Positions 10,240 to 22,493 of a DNA stretch of 64,000 bases are shown here, piece by piece (position 1 is the first letter of the stretch; each line of letters opens with the position of its first letter). This stretch comes from Triplophysa rosa (Eukaryota; Chordata; Actinopteri; Cypriniformes; Nemacheilidae), in the NCBI RefSeq assembly GCF_024868665.1, contig NC_079898.1, positions 695,178 through 759,177 of the forward strand, written 5' to 3'. The notes beneath the pieces are model-generated. The model was not told the DNA's origin and ran no database searches. It saw only the letters and a list, made by a program, of their open reading frames with translations. The translations under genes and the position numbers were made by a program.

Positions 10240-12118
10240 CAACATTCTTCTGAGGAAGCCTGTCAATTCTCCACACGAGGGCTCGGTACACATTCTCGTA
10301 TTTTACTGTGCCGATGGACACTCGCATGACAGACTGAGATTCTGCCATGTGCCCTGAGCCCAAGCATGCATTTCTGTTCATGCGAGCTTTGAGAGACCTC
10401 TGTCGCAGCAGTGACGTGCTGGTAGGCACTTTCACCCAGTCACCTGGAAAGCGAATCTGAAGAGTGATGTTTTCACACAGAGTTCTCTGGACACTCAACA
10501 TAAAGACCTGCAGCTCAACACAGGCACCCTGCACAGTCACCACAGCCTTAACGGACAGGGGCAACTCCCCACTGTGAAGGGATGCAGTCCTGAAGCGCAG
10601 AAGCTCCACGCGACAAGCGTCAGGAGGACAGAACTTTATCAGCCGCGTATCCGCAAAGTGTGCTTTTCTCACACACGGATGAAAATGGTAGTCTGCGATC
10701 TCCATCCAGGGCTCACTGTCCTCCTCGGAACCAAATGCGGGAGCTTGTTTGAGAAGTCCAAGGTCGTTTAGTGCCAGGAAGCACTCCAAGGTACCATTCA
10801 AGAAAGCTAAGCAGTGAATTCGAGTGATGGCCACACATTTTGCGATGCCACCGTACTTATCCTGTCGTATCCAGATGTGGTCGGCTATCTCCAAGGTCAG
10901 CTCCTGCTCTTCGTAGTGTCTGTGGTGTTGGTGTGGTGCCGGTAAGCGCATCAGCTCTTCCTCAATGGACACCAGCAGGTCCTTCATGTCACCAAGTTCA
11001 GTGGTGCCGAACTTCAAAAGCTGCTCCACTTCTGCTTCGTGTATCACCTCATGCCTGGGGTGATAGCGTTTCCTCTCGACGTAGGACACGTGCTCAACCT
11101 TCAGTGTGGCGATCTTGCGTGGTTCACTGTAACTCTCTAATTTGGGACCCGAGAGGCCGCAGTTAGCATTAAGCTGAAATTCTTTGAAAGGTTTCTCCAA
11201 GCCCTTCTCATAGAACAACTGCAGGAGAGCTCCGGGCAGTAGCTGCAGGTATATCGGCCCCCACTGTCGAGAAGACATGCGGTTCTTTTTCTCCGGAATT
11301 CTCAGCATCAGTGACCAACCGTGTCTACTCTGGCTGAGGAACAGTCCTTCAGGAACAAATGATGGAGTTCCCACCATCTCTTTATCCTTAACTATACCTA
11401 CGGCTGAAAGATGATCCTCTTTGTCCATTTTCTCATTGTGATCTTCTTGTTTGTTCTCTTCTGCTCTCAGTCTTTCTAGTTTATGGCATATATAGGAGTA
11501 GGAGTACTGAGGCTGGTCTTGAGGTGGCTCATTACCATCTTTGGTGCGGATAAAGAAGCGAGGTAAAGTGGGAGCAGAGTCAGAGTCTGACGATGAGCTC
11601 CAAGACACTCGTTTATGATCGCCTTTTACCCAGGCAGGGTTAAGGTGACCTGCCTCGTCTCGGGATGTGTTCATTAAAGTGGAGCCTTCATTCGTTTTCA
11701 TTAAGTCTTGCTGTAGTCCTGAAGAGAAGCTGGCAAAAGTGCTTGAAAACAAGTCTGGCTGCTCCTGAAGTCCATAATAAAAGGGTGACTGATCTGCTGG
11801 CGTTGCCTTTACCGGAGTGCACATGGGAGTGTTGCTGGGCACACACAAGCTTCCGTTAAAGCTAAAATCCATCAAAGGGGATTCCGGGCCAGTGCTGAAG
11901 CTCCATGTTTCATTCCCTAAAGACGGGAGAACAAGTTTTAAACCATTTGGGCGAGGTATTGAACCGGAGCGCAGCGTTTTTTTAGGTGAGGAGAAGGATG
12001 ACCCTTCATCTTCAAATGTTACCCAGTTGCTGGGCTGATTCATGGAGCACATTGCTTTGTGTGTACACAGGAAGTCTTTCACAGTCCACTCCTCCACGGA
12101 AACAGCCACAAAAATAAT
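10240..12118 (-). CDS. ston1: stonin-1, large first coding exon (complete)
   Basis: Minus-strand exon. The acceptor ttccttctacag ends at 12119. The ATG is at 12052-12050 and codes MCSMNQPSNWVTF, matching the family start. The exon ends in phase 1 at a GTAAGA donor (10239), giving 604 codons plus one base. Residues 1-240 are Ser/Pro-rich and variable. About 245-380 is the stonin homology domain (GWSLMLRIPEKKN, SSRQWGPIYL, LEKPFKEFQL). From about 385 it is the mu-homology domain, ending YENVYRALVWRIDRLPQKN. Stonins are endocytic adaptors that work with AP-2 and clathrin. The single large exon, the IPEKKN and SSRQWGPI motifs and the ppp1r21 neighbour favour stonin-1 over stonin-2. The C-terminal exons are not in the window. 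In-frame sequence upstream of the ATG is intron read-through, not protein. Confidence 0.93.
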
Positions 12119-12574
12119 CTGTAGAAGGAATTTAGACATTATGAAAAATGACATAAGAAACGTATCATCATCATCATGCACTCCTGTCTGATTAGGAGAA
12201 TAAAACAGCAGCAGATATAATAAGCTACATAGTCAAGTGTAGGCTTCATGGCTTACCAAAATAAAATGTGTTTCAAACTACAAGTCTACGGGTCTGTGAG
12301 TGGTACAGGAGTGTCTGAATCAAGCATCAGAATGAGGAAAAATGTGATCTGGAATATGGCATGATTGTTGCAGGTATGCAGGCTCATCAGGTTGAAAAAG
12401 GTGACAGAGATGTGAGACTTCCCGCAACCAATGCTCTATCGCTCTCAAATGTATCCCATCATGTATCACATTCTGGAAATAAATCATGAGACTTTTTGCC
12501 CAGGTCTTGAGATGTTGCGGAATGTTGTTCCCAGTATATACTATTACTTTTTAAGGTTCTATCTTTATTATGTA

Positions 12575-12783
12575 GGGCAGTCTTGGCCTAATGGGGCACT
12601 AGTGGGGCTCGAGTCCGACTCTCTAAGGTTGCCGGTTCGATTCCCAGGGCCAGCGGGTAACTACTGGGGTGCCCTTGAGCAAGGCACCTTACCCCTACTT
12701 GCTCCCTGGGTGCTGCAGTGATAGCTGCCCACTGCTCCGGGTGTACGTGTGTTCACCACTTGCTGTGCGTTTCTCTAGTATCT
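12575..12783 (+). repeat. tRNA-derived SINE, copy 2
   Basis: Duplicate of the SINE at 952-1160; one visible substitution (aactactggg against aacaactggg) just after the B box. Confidence 0.85.
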
Positions 12784-13074
12784 TTGTGCAATTGTACAGT
12801 GCTACTGTTAGCCATGTATTTTATTTAAGTTTTTTGACACATTTTACAGAACTTGAAGAGTGTCATTTGTTTATAAATGCAAACATTTAAAATTGTAATG
12901 TAAAAAATATTTTCATTGAGCAGTGTTTTGTAATTTCTTTGTTTTGTTATTTAAAATAATAAACCTTAAGACCTCTCTTCAATTTATTGTTTTCATTATT
13001 ACTATTATGAGTAATAAATATTCTGTTAGCGTGTTGCAAAATTAAGCTAGTAGTACAATATAAGACTTACAAAC

Positions 13075-14750
13075 TAGAGATGCACCGATTACAATTTTCT
13101 TTGCCGATTCCGATTTCCGATTTTATTACAAGTGAAACCTGACTTTTCTTCAATACACATTTTTTTTATTTTCATTGAATAAATGATTGAACATTACAAT
13201 TTCCCCAAATTTCCCTAAATGCAGTTCTCCAAGCTGCATTAAATTACAGAATCTTCTCTTTCCCAAACAACTCTTAATTTGAATAACTCTGTGACTGAAA
13301 ATAAGTACAAATAATAAAATATAACTAAACATGTCACTTAATTTACCTTTTTCATTTTTGTACTCATCTCACAAAAGTCTAAGATAACAATAAAATACTT
13401 CAACTTTATTCTCGTCTGTTTCTGTTTATGAAACTAACATTGCTTTATTTCATTTTTTCTGAAATGTAAAATAAATTGTCTTTATCTTGGGTCTGTAGTA
13501 TTAAAATAAGTGGGTTGATTTTTGCTGCAACTTCAATAAAAAGGTTAAAAATCTTATGAGTGAATTCTACTCTAACGATGTATATGTATTTGCAGTTTTT
13601 TGTGTTAGTAAAGAACTCAATCAGATATATATCACATATATTGGTTGATTTATTCATTTTTTTATATTTTGGATTTTTAAAAACACGTAGAAGTCGTGTT
13701 GAAAGTCATTTTACCTAGGTGAAATGACCACAGTTTTAACGTAGACAAGGAATCAGGTTGAATGGAATTTACGTTTGTTTTACACAGAGTGAACGACTTC
13801 AACATGAGTTTAGCATGTGTCAGAGTTTAGCATGATGCTAATAGCATCACTGTTAGCATACATACCCCATGTAGACGGAGCAGCGAGAGATGAACTACAG
13901 TGCACCTTGTTGTCTGTACAGTACATGATGCGTGTGCACGCGCATGCAGTCAGCGGACATGAGAGATGAGCGTCAGTCAGCAGAGACTCGCGGTACGGTG
14001 GACACACATGCGAGTATAAACGAGCCGTGAAAGACAGGCTGTTCGCGCACACGTTTATGTTTACTTGCGGCTTTGAGTGTACTGATAGCTGTGACGTTCT
14101 TGCCCGCATCATGGGCAACAGAAGATCGGCTTGGAATCAACTCAACTCAACTTTATTTATATAGCGCTTTTACAATTTTCATTGTTACAAAGCAGCTGCA
14201 CATGAGACACATTGACTACAAGCAAAACAATCAAAGTTGTACCTGCAAAAACAAGAAAAGGTTGAAACACAGAAGACAGACACACCCACACACAAAACAC
14301 TCCACACACACAACACGCACACGCACCAACACACACAACACGCACACGCACCAACACACACAGACACAGAGACACACACACACACACGGATGCGCACGCA
14401 CACACACACAACACACACACACACGGATGCGCACGCACACACACACAACACACACACACACACGTACGTACACAGACAAGTACGCACACACACACACGCT
14501 CAGTGAGAGCACACATTTAGGATAAAGGAGAGAGAAGCACAGGTCAAATATAACAGATAATAAATTCCTATATGCAATATTAATTAAGTAAAACTTTAAA
14601 ATTCTAAAGCAGCCCCCCCGGTCAGGCAGATAGTGCAAAAACAGTATGCAAACGGTGGCAAGCGAGACTGACCGGCCGGTCACCGGTCGGGCCGATCATA
14701 CGAAAAACCGGCCGATTCCGATCTCTTGCCGGTCATTCGGTGCACCTCTA
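13075..14750. mobile_element. hAT-like transposon with LINE tail inside, copy 2
   Basis: Duplicate of 1452-3084, with the same inverted TAGAGATGCACCGAT ends. The minus-strand LINE 3' tail is at about 14147-14656 and the CA-rich array at about 14270-14505, expanded relative to copy 1. Confidence 0.65.
14270..14505. repeat. CA-rich microsatellite, copy 2
   Basis: Longer than the equivalent array at 2655-2850; the block containing ggatgcgcacgcacac occurs twice. The copies have diverged by array slippage or internal duplication. Confidence 0.9.
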
Positions 14751-14802
14751 TTCTATCCCAGAACACATCCAGATAATCATTTTTTGCCAATATTGCACAC
14801 CC

Positions 14803-14994
14803 CTACGCACAGCAAGCGGTGAACACACTTACACCCGGAGCAGTGGGCAGCTATCACTGCAGCACCCGGGGAGCAAGTGGGGGTAAGGTGCCTTGCTCAA
14901 GGGCACCTCAGTCGTTACCTGTCGGCCCAGAGAATCGAACCGGCAACCTTCTTGTCACGAGTCCAACTCTCTAACCATTAGGCCACGACTGCCC
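14803..14994 (-). repeat. tRNA-derived SINE, minus orientation, copy 2
   Basis: Duplicate of 3137-3328; A-box and B-box segments are unchanged. Confidence 0.85.
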
Positions 14995-15094
14995 TGTTAT
15001 GTTCTAGGCAACAATTACTCTACAATTATTATATGCACAACAGTAGTCAAGTTACAAACTAAGCAGCACTTAAACTCTCATATATAGTACACAA

Positions 15095-15462
15095 CCCAGA
15101 TAGCACAATCCATCTGGCTTACGTCTATTTGACGTCTGCATTTACATCTGCAAGACATCTGCAATACATAGTTTGCTCATCTGCAATACGTCTCGGAGAC
15201 GTCTGAACGTCTGTAATACGTCTGCTAAAGATCTGGAGATCTGCTGCGTAAAAACATCTGTTAAACATCTTAGAAAGAGCTGCTTTACATCCATTCTAAA
15301 TCATAAACATCTTACAGACATCTTATAGATGTCTATATGACGTCTGACAGCAGATATCTCTGAGACGTATTGCAGATGAGCAAACTATGTATTGTAGATG
15401 TCTTGCAGATGTAAATGCAGACGTCAAATAGACGTAAACCAGATGTATGTGTGCTATCAGGG
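15095..15462. mobile_element. palindromic MITE (Angel-like), copy 2
   Basis: Duplicate of 3429-3796, both arms present. Confidence 0.75.
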
Positions 15463-16675
15463 AATTATTTTATTGAAAACAACAGGCAAAACACAGTGAC
15501 AGTCGGTTGTAGCAGAGGTTGCTAGACTTTTTCATTAGCCGTCATTTTGATGGACAGGCTCGTAAAAAATCTGTGTTGTCCATGTTTTTGACATCATCGC
15601 ATTGTACGTTTACTCTCTGAACTTACTGTATTTTAATAGAACTGAAAACCCAATAAAGCCAAAGTCATTTACATATTTAATGTTTCTGTTGTCAGACATA
15701 AAATAATAATTACAGACAAAACGGAGAAGATGCAGAGAGACATTTTTCCACTCACTGAAAGTTAAGTTTTATCCAAAATGACGATATTCGCTATCGCTCT
15801 CTGAAGGAAAAAAGTCTGTAAACACCGCACCACTGGTTTGTGCGCGCCTGTGTGTGTATGTGAGCATGCGACGCGGGGGTCTGATTGAGTGACAGATGCT
15901 TGCTTCGCAGAATCAGATCACGAAACAATGCCATAGGGATGGGGAGTCGACTCCAAAATAGTCGATTCCTCGACTCTTAATGTCCCTAAAGTCCGAATCG
16001 ACTCCAAGACAGGATTTGACTCTCGTCGACTCGTGGCGTAATTTTTAATGTTGTCATTGACTCAAATCGGTTAAATTGTCTTTGTGATTGGCGCAAAGCA
16101 ATGAATAACATTTAAAAAACAATAAGGTAAAAGTCTTACCTCCACTCTCTCTGATTGTATACGTTTACATCCGATCCAAAACACAGCGTTAATCAGAGCA
16201 TGAGCGACGCCAACGGGTTCTCTCACAAAAGGGCACGCAATATTTCCCGTTCATTTTTCACCTTCAATCCGATCACATTAAATTCTCAAATTCTTATTAA
16301 AAACACTCCTATATTTCGTCTGTCCCTCTTCAAGCTTTTATTTCTCTTAACAACTGTTAAGACTTTGTAAGTTGCTTTAAATGAAAGCGTGGCACTATGC
16401 TTTAATGTGAGTCTGTGCGCATAACTGGAAAATCAAAATCAAGTTTGTGGAAACAAATTATACAGCGTTTCATCAAGCTTAAAAACAAAAAAAATCAGCA
16501 ACAGCCAGGAAGTCACAAATCATATATTAAGTTCTTGTTGCTGGGTTATTATTATAGCATATCTGTTAGATTTAAAATGACATGTTGATATTTTTAAATA
16601 CTTTGGTTAAATGCCCAACACAGAAAGGCAATGAGTTACATTAAGAAAACAAACACAAGGTAGGCTCAACGTCTT

Positions 16676-16948
16676 TGTGGCAAGGGGGGCGTGGTTTAGC
16701 GAAGTCTGCGCCGAAGGGAGCAGAGAGCAGCCGGGAGACGATTGAGCGTATCCACCAGGAAGAGGACAGAAGTCGATGACGAAAGCCAGAGCTTGCTTTA
16801 TAGACGATAGTTATTTAATGTTTAAATGTGAGAAGCGCAGTGGTGCTACCTTATTGTGATTGTGTGTGAGAAAGAATAAAAGAATCTCCGTCTCCCAGCC
16901 ACGCCGACCCCGCCTCCTTTCTTCCTACTCTCTACGAACCTCATTACA
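16676..16948 (+). mobile_element. solo LTR, copy 2
   Basis: Duplicate of 5010-5282, flanked by the same gtctt direct repeat (16671-16675 and 16949-16953). Confidence 0.7.
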
Positions 16949-17761
16949 GTCTTTTTTTTAAAAATGTGTTGAACTTAGCCTAGGGTGAATATGTAAACTC
17001 TTAAACTAAATTAAATAAATAAATGTTTTAGGCTTGTTTAGCGCACATTTACGGAGCCTAAATTCAAAAAAATGAAATTAAGTACAAAACATATTCATTT
17101 GTGTAACTGTAACCCTACAAAATCTTTTTTTATAAAAAAAATTATAAAAATAATAAAGGAAACAAAATGTCTTTGCTTTACCATAAGTCTACAGCTACGG
17201 TTAGACCTGGGCCGTCATGTCCTTGTGCTGCGTGCGCTTGGAAAACCACATCGGTTTAGGAAAGAGTAACTGGTCTGACAGTAGGGCTGGGCAGAATGAC
17301 GGAATATTCTGTTACCGCGGAATAAAATGTCAACCGTAAGAGATTTTTCTATTAGGTGTATTCCGCGGAATGTAAATAAGTAGGCGTGGTTAACTCGGCG
17401 CTCCGCAAATTAGGCGCTATTCTGAAAAAAACTAATGAATTAATCCACCCGTAACAAATGAACGTATCAAACATTCTTTTGACCTTCTTTCAGTCTGTAG
17501 TTTAGTGATCCGCTCCAGTCCGGCGCTTCTCTCACCCGCAGTGCTCGTGCAGGGATCTGCGCCAGCATTTAAAAAAGCTTATTCTCAACACGTATTGGAC
17601 AGACGCATGCGCAGCTCATGCTAAAATTGTCATTTTAAGAGGGAAAAAGACGTGCTTGGTTTTAACTGTGCAGCTCGCAAGTGGTCACAGACCAACTAAT
17701 CGATAATGAAATTCGTTAAAAACTATTTTCATTATCGATTTTATCGATTAGTTGTTGCAAC

Positions 17762-18636
17762 CCTAGACTAAAGACGCATCTTTTCACCCTTGCATAAACT
17801 ACACTTCCATAATATAAATCCTCTGAGGGTTTAGGCTGCATTAGTTAGATCAACCGGAACCAAAAACACAACTGATGTACTTGTTGCATCAAAGAGTGCA
17901 GAACAGTACTCTACTCTCAGCCAGTCTTGTCTCATTGTTCCAAGGTTACCACAGCGAGCAGGATGCAGTTCATGGCCTGACCTGATGGTAGAGCGGAGAA
18001 TGGGAAGCGGCGACCTGACAAGAGCTGAGATGATAGAGCTGGATAAAGAAGGATGCGGTCACTTGACACGTCTTCACTACAAAATTTCAAATGCTATTAG
18101 ATTATTAATGATAATCTTAAAACTATAATTTACCTTATTAGTAAGTTTATTTATTTTATTTAGCCTTGTTGTGCAAGCTCTGTTGAGCTTTTGCCAGAGG
18201 GGAACTGGAATCCCCTGGTTGGGCCTGGGTTCTCCTGAGGTTTTTTTCTCCATTGGAGTTTTGGGTTCCTCGCCACGTTTGCATACTGTTTTGCCTGGCC
18301 GGGGGGCTGCTTTAGAATTAGAATTTTAAAGTTTTACTTATTTAATATTACATATAGGAATGTATATTCTGTTTATATTTGACCTGTGTTTCTCTCTCCT
18401 TTATCTTAAATGTGTGCTTTCACTGTTCGTGTGTACGCGTGTCTGTGTGTGTTAGTATGTGTGTATTTTGTGTGTGTGGAGTTGTGAGTCCGTGTTTTGT
18501 ATGTGGGTGTGTTTAAACCGGTGTGTGCGTGTCTGTCTGTCTGTCTGTGTTTTCACCTATTTTGTTTTTCCTAGTATAAATTTAGATGTTTTGCTTATAG
18601 TCAATATCTTTCATGTACAGCTGCTTTGTAACAATG
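17762..18636 (+). mobile_element. LINE 3' end (L2-type), copy 2
   Basis: Duplicate of 6096-6971. It ends at a CAGTGTTTCCCC hAT end starting at 18637. Confidence 0.6.
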
Positions 18637-18699
18637 CAGTGTTTCCCCTACCATTACCTTAGGGGGCGCCCCGCCCCCCTTGAAGGTCAAGTTAATTTA

Positions 18700-18995
18700 T
18701 TTTCCCTTTCTGTCGGTTTCTCGACGTTGTGTTGAACCGACAGATGGGGTTTGTCTTGAGAACCTATCATCTTCTGACTATTTTGAAAAGGCCAATGAAA
18801 TCGGCGAATGAAATTTGCATGCCGGACTCCGCCCTGGATATCCGGGTATAAAAGGAAGACGGCATGCTCATTCATTCACCTTTTGTTCTTCGGAGCCTTC
18901 GATCTTATGATCCTAAAAGCTATCTACTCTGATTTTGTATACTGCTGGATTCGTACGACGTGGTGCAGCGGACTGTCCCTTCCTGTTCCCAGTTA
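18700..18995 (+). mobile_element. solo DIRS 5' inverted terminal repeat, copy 2
   Basis: Duplicate of 7035-7330 with TATA box ggtataaaagg. Unlike copy 1 it is not followed by DIRS gag sequence: 19140 onward is a hAT-like element. Confidence 0.8.
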
Positions 18996-19107
18996 AAAAC
19001 CTTTTTTTTCCCGATTATATTGGTAAATAAATGATATTACCTTGGGTGTTTTGTTGGATGACTCAAATAAAACTGAGAAACAATCTCAACATGCCTGTGT
19101 TATATTC

Positions 19108-20821
19108 CAGTGTTTCCCATACATTAATTTATTCGTGGCTGCCCGCCACACAACACTGGCCGCCACGAATAGATTTTTCATGATTCCCCTTTAAATGTTT
19201 ATTTTACTATTTAAAACAGTTTAAACATGCTGTAGTTGCAGCGCCCCTCTCTCTCTCACGTTGCGTGTAGCTCCGCCCTCGACGCTAAGCGCCACTCTCT
19301 CACATGACAGTGAACAAATTAAAATGTGGCGGTGTTTTCAATATGCGTTCCTCCTTTTACTTGCCTTTCCACGTAAACGTCAACAGTCTGACAGAGAAGA
19401 CGGCTGACGGAGTTTATGTTAGCAGTGTTTCACGCACACCCTTTCTCTATTAGGGCTGTGCAAAAATATCGATACATGTAACTATCGCAATATATATTTT
19501 TTTCGATAGTGTATGGATAGTGATACCTCTACTATCGATATATTTTTTAAATCATGTCATATACATACGGCCAAAAGTAAGTGGAAGCGAGCATGGCAAA
19601 AAACATAAAGAAAATTATAAAACATAAGAACACTTGGAGCTCTCAGAGCTGATGTGTGGGTGTGCCTTGGTTTTCAAAATAAGTCATGGAGTAATGAGTT
19701 ATTTAAAATAATGCTGATTGTAGTCTTCGCAAGTCATGACACAAGTCACTTGGCTGCTGCAGTGCATTAGACAAAAAGTTTATTAAGAAAAGTAACAATG
19801 ACATTTATTGTGCTTTCACGGATGTGACACCAGCGCATTTACAGCACGGATGAACCAGAGGTTTTATACTGCCCATGTTCAGTGTTTTAACTGTAATGCA
19901 CCACAACAGCCAAGTGACTTGCGTGAGCCACCTTATTCCCCTGTGCTACCCAATTGAGGGGCGCAATCCACAGTTTGAGAAGCCAAACCTCTGATCTAAA
20001 GGTCCATGCATCGCACATCATGGCCACTCTGCAGAGGTAAGGGATGTTTTTACACTTATCCTTACAGGAAACCCCCGGTGGTGCACAGCATGTTGTATTT
20101 CTAGCTCTAATTTTTACATTTTCTATTTGAAGTATTGCAATATATCGCAAATGTGTATCGTATCGAAATACATATCAATATATTGTATTGTGACTCATCT
20201 ATCGTGATATGTATCTTATCGGGAGGCACTTGCCAATACACAGCCCTATTCTCTATGTGCTCGGTGTGTCTGTGTGCGAGCTCTTCTTGCCCTCTACCAG
20301 CGACTTTGGTTCCCATATTTCTGAATTTGTTCCAAATTGTGCGCGCTAATACGTGATCTACAATAAAACTATCACTCGCATTTAAAATCAAAGAAGCGCT
20401 CATAATACAGCAACACATTGATGAGAGGAGCAACAACAGCATGAGGAAAATAGATAATATAGCCAAATTCACCTCATATCGCCGATCTTTAATGTAGATG
20501 TATGGTGATTTTGTCAGTCGATGTTGTGTTTATAAATCAGGATTTTAGCAGCAATTAAAGCAACAGCTGGTTGTATTAAATACGAGGTGTTCTATTTTAT
20601 ATTAGTTTCATGTCTGACAACAGAACATATAATATGTGAGAATAGCATTCAGTTATATTAAAATACAGTATATGGTGTCAGAGCAAGAGTAAAACTGAAG
20701 CAGATTTCAAGTGCCAACACCAGAACAAACGCAAACACGACGTGATGACGTCACTGATATGCTAAGTAGGGTGTGACGTAAAGACCGCCACAAGTCTCTC
20801 AAGACCCGGTGTGAAACACTG
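19108..20821. mobile_element. hAT-like element containing a second hAT insertion
   Basis: Left end CAGTGTTTCCCATAC and right end whose reverse complement is CAGTGTTTCACACC. A 5-bp direct repeat tattc flanks it (19103-19107, 20822-20826), which could be chance. No transposase frame is readable. A complete smaller hAT lies inside at 19451-20248. Confidence 0.6.
19451..20248. mobile_element. non-autonomous hAT element with perfect target duplication
   Basis: Ends TAGGGCTGTGCAAAAATATC and, inverted, TAGGGCTGTGTATTGG; 798 bp. The 8-bp target duplication ttctctat is perfect at 19443-19450 and 20249-20256. The internal sequence is rich in atcgata-type motifs near both ends and has no transposase. 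Confidence 0.88.
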
Positions 20822-22282
20822 TATTCTCGACTAATATTTCAATATGTGGTTGTTTTTATGCTGTTACTTGCCTTGCATATCCACAACATGTCACTAAACA
20901 TGGTGACATAGTGGATTCTCATAAATAACAGGAACAATTAATGAATATTATTAAATACCTTATGACATAGATGAATTTACTAGATCTGACTATTGAGATA
21001 TGAAGTAAAAGTGGTCTATATAATATGGCCGTTTTCATTTTCATCCGCCCATCATTTGTACAGAATACACTGCTATAATATAGGCCTACATTACTTACAA
21101 ATTTTCCACTGACACCTTGCTGTATTACATACATTTGATCGCGAGTGTTAAAGTTTACTTTCTATTTCGTGTGCTTCTCTACATATTGTATGTTAAGTAC
21201 TCGAAGCTCAACAAACTCCTTCATAATGATTCTGATCTGTCTTGATTGACACGTCTGATAACATAGCATGATCATACAGTGAAAGACAAGCTCACGTGTT
21301 TAAAACACCTCGTACATTTTAATGAAAACATCTCTGCATGAGTGTATTAATAACGTCTCAAAACAACGACCTGGCCCGTAATAAAGTATCATTAACATTA
21401 GAAAGAACTAAATTACTAAAGCACACATTTCTGTACCTCATTCTGTATCTGTCCTGGTGAAGTTATTTATAACCGAATCAAATCGAAACGAGCAGATTCA
21501 CACTGTTAAACAATAACAGCGGATTCACTTTTCTCAAACTTCACTACCGTTAGAACGGATTTATTTGGGTCGGTTCTGGTTTTATTTGGTCTGCAGTGTC
21601 TTTAACCCTAAAAAATTACAAAACTTATGTAGATGTAAAAACGCTAGTTATATTTGTGTGATGTTAGTTTACCTCATGACTTTTGACAACTTGTCCAGTG
21701 CAAAGCGTTTTCCTCAAAATGGCAGAAATAACTGAAGCAGCGGACGCGATTCCTGCCAAAGCATCCCGAACAGGAAGCGGATTCAGCAGTCCAAATATGG
21801 CAAAATACCGATTCATATTCATGAGCATAGCTTCCGCCAATGGACGCTGACCGCTGAACGTCTGCACATTTCACTCAATATTCAAAAGCAGGGCTCACTT
21901 CATATTATAAGCCGAGGGTTAAATATCATTGAATATTCATGAGACACACTTCGGTCGCATTTCTTTAGAGGAAAAACAAGACGTAAAGAAAGTTTACATT
22001 GTACGCACATGATGAATGCATGAAATCACACGCGTTTTCGATTACACTTTGATTTTAATGGTACTTCGTACATTATGATGAGAAAGAAAACAGACTGGAT
22101 GAGATTTAACAGTGATGTAAAATAATCACAAGGCTGAATGAAGATCAAGTCATTTTCAGTGATATGTTCCCTTTCATAACATGTTTGTGTGATCTATGAC
22201 ATCATCCCCATCCCTCCTCCGGTGGCACATGTCTGGCCATCAGTTTTACATCAGATTTCCGTCATCTCCAGACACAAGTGTG
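20822..22282. other. intergenic region between ppp1r21 and ston1
   Basis: AT-rich sequence between the ppp1r21 3' end and the duplicated ston1 upstream region. I recognise no repeat. One candidate 5' exon is listed separately at 21673-21890. Confidence 0.5.
21673..21890 (-). promoter_or_regulatory. candidate ston1 promoter / non-coding first exon
   Basis: On the minus strand an inverted CCAAT-type motif (ccattggcgg, near 21843) and a CpG-containing segment (ggaatcgcgtccgctgc) precede a possible splice donor catgag|GTAAACT ending at 21673. Position and orientation suit an upstream non-coding exon of ston1, whose human counterpart starts with one. Inference from context only: no conserved protein is encoded. 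Confidence 0.3.
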
Positions 22283-22288
22283 TTTATT
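22283..22288 (-). terminator. candidate ppp1r21 polyadenylation signal
   Basis: AATAAA on the minus strand, about 175 bases after the ppp1r21 stop codon and followed by a GT-containing stretch. Confidence 0.4.
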
Positions 22289-22463
22289 TGTGTGTGTGAG
22301 GAACAAAACAACATGAATGCTGGAATTTGATAATCCCACAAACACACTCCATCACTCGGTCAGAACACAATCACTTTTACAGACTACACAACATTGTTTT
22401 CATGTGAAGCGCACACACACAGGCTGCAGATGCGTCAGTCGTGTGCCCCTGATGTCAAATGTA

Positions 22464-22493
22464 CTATCGGCCTTTGTTCTTCTTTGAGTTTCC
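22464..22493 (-). CDS. ppp1r21: ppp1r21 last coding exon
   Basis: Codes GNSKKNKGR then TAG. The acceptor is tttactgttacag. The family C-terminus is a short basic GNSKKNK tail, which matches. Confidence 0.92.
   Translation of the reverse strand, partial: GNSKKNKGR

Larger units (their letters stand above)
11624..19139. repeat. segmental duplication, copy 2
   Basis: Direct repeat of 1-7474, comprising the 5' part of the stonin-1 exon and about 7 kb upstream of it. It has the same repeat order as copy 1: SINE, hAT with LINE tail, inverted SINE, palindromic MITE, solo LTR, LINE 3' end, DIRS terminal repeat. It continues at 19140 into the rest of a hAT-like element that is truncated in copy 1. 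Confidence 0.95.

Noticed and set aside
12053..12181. Extra N-terminal residues of stonin-1 upstream of the ATG at 12052
   Set aside because: The in-frame extension crosses a good splice acceptor (ttccttctacag ending at 12119), and the family begins at the MCS methionine.
19887..20472. Open frames at 19887-20472
   Set aside because: They lie across a non-autonomous hAT element and have no similarity to a transposase or other protein I know.
21664..21874. Short protein encoded at 21664-21874
   Set aside because: Two overlapping frames on the same strand are open by chance; better explained, if anything, as non-coding exon or promoter sequence.
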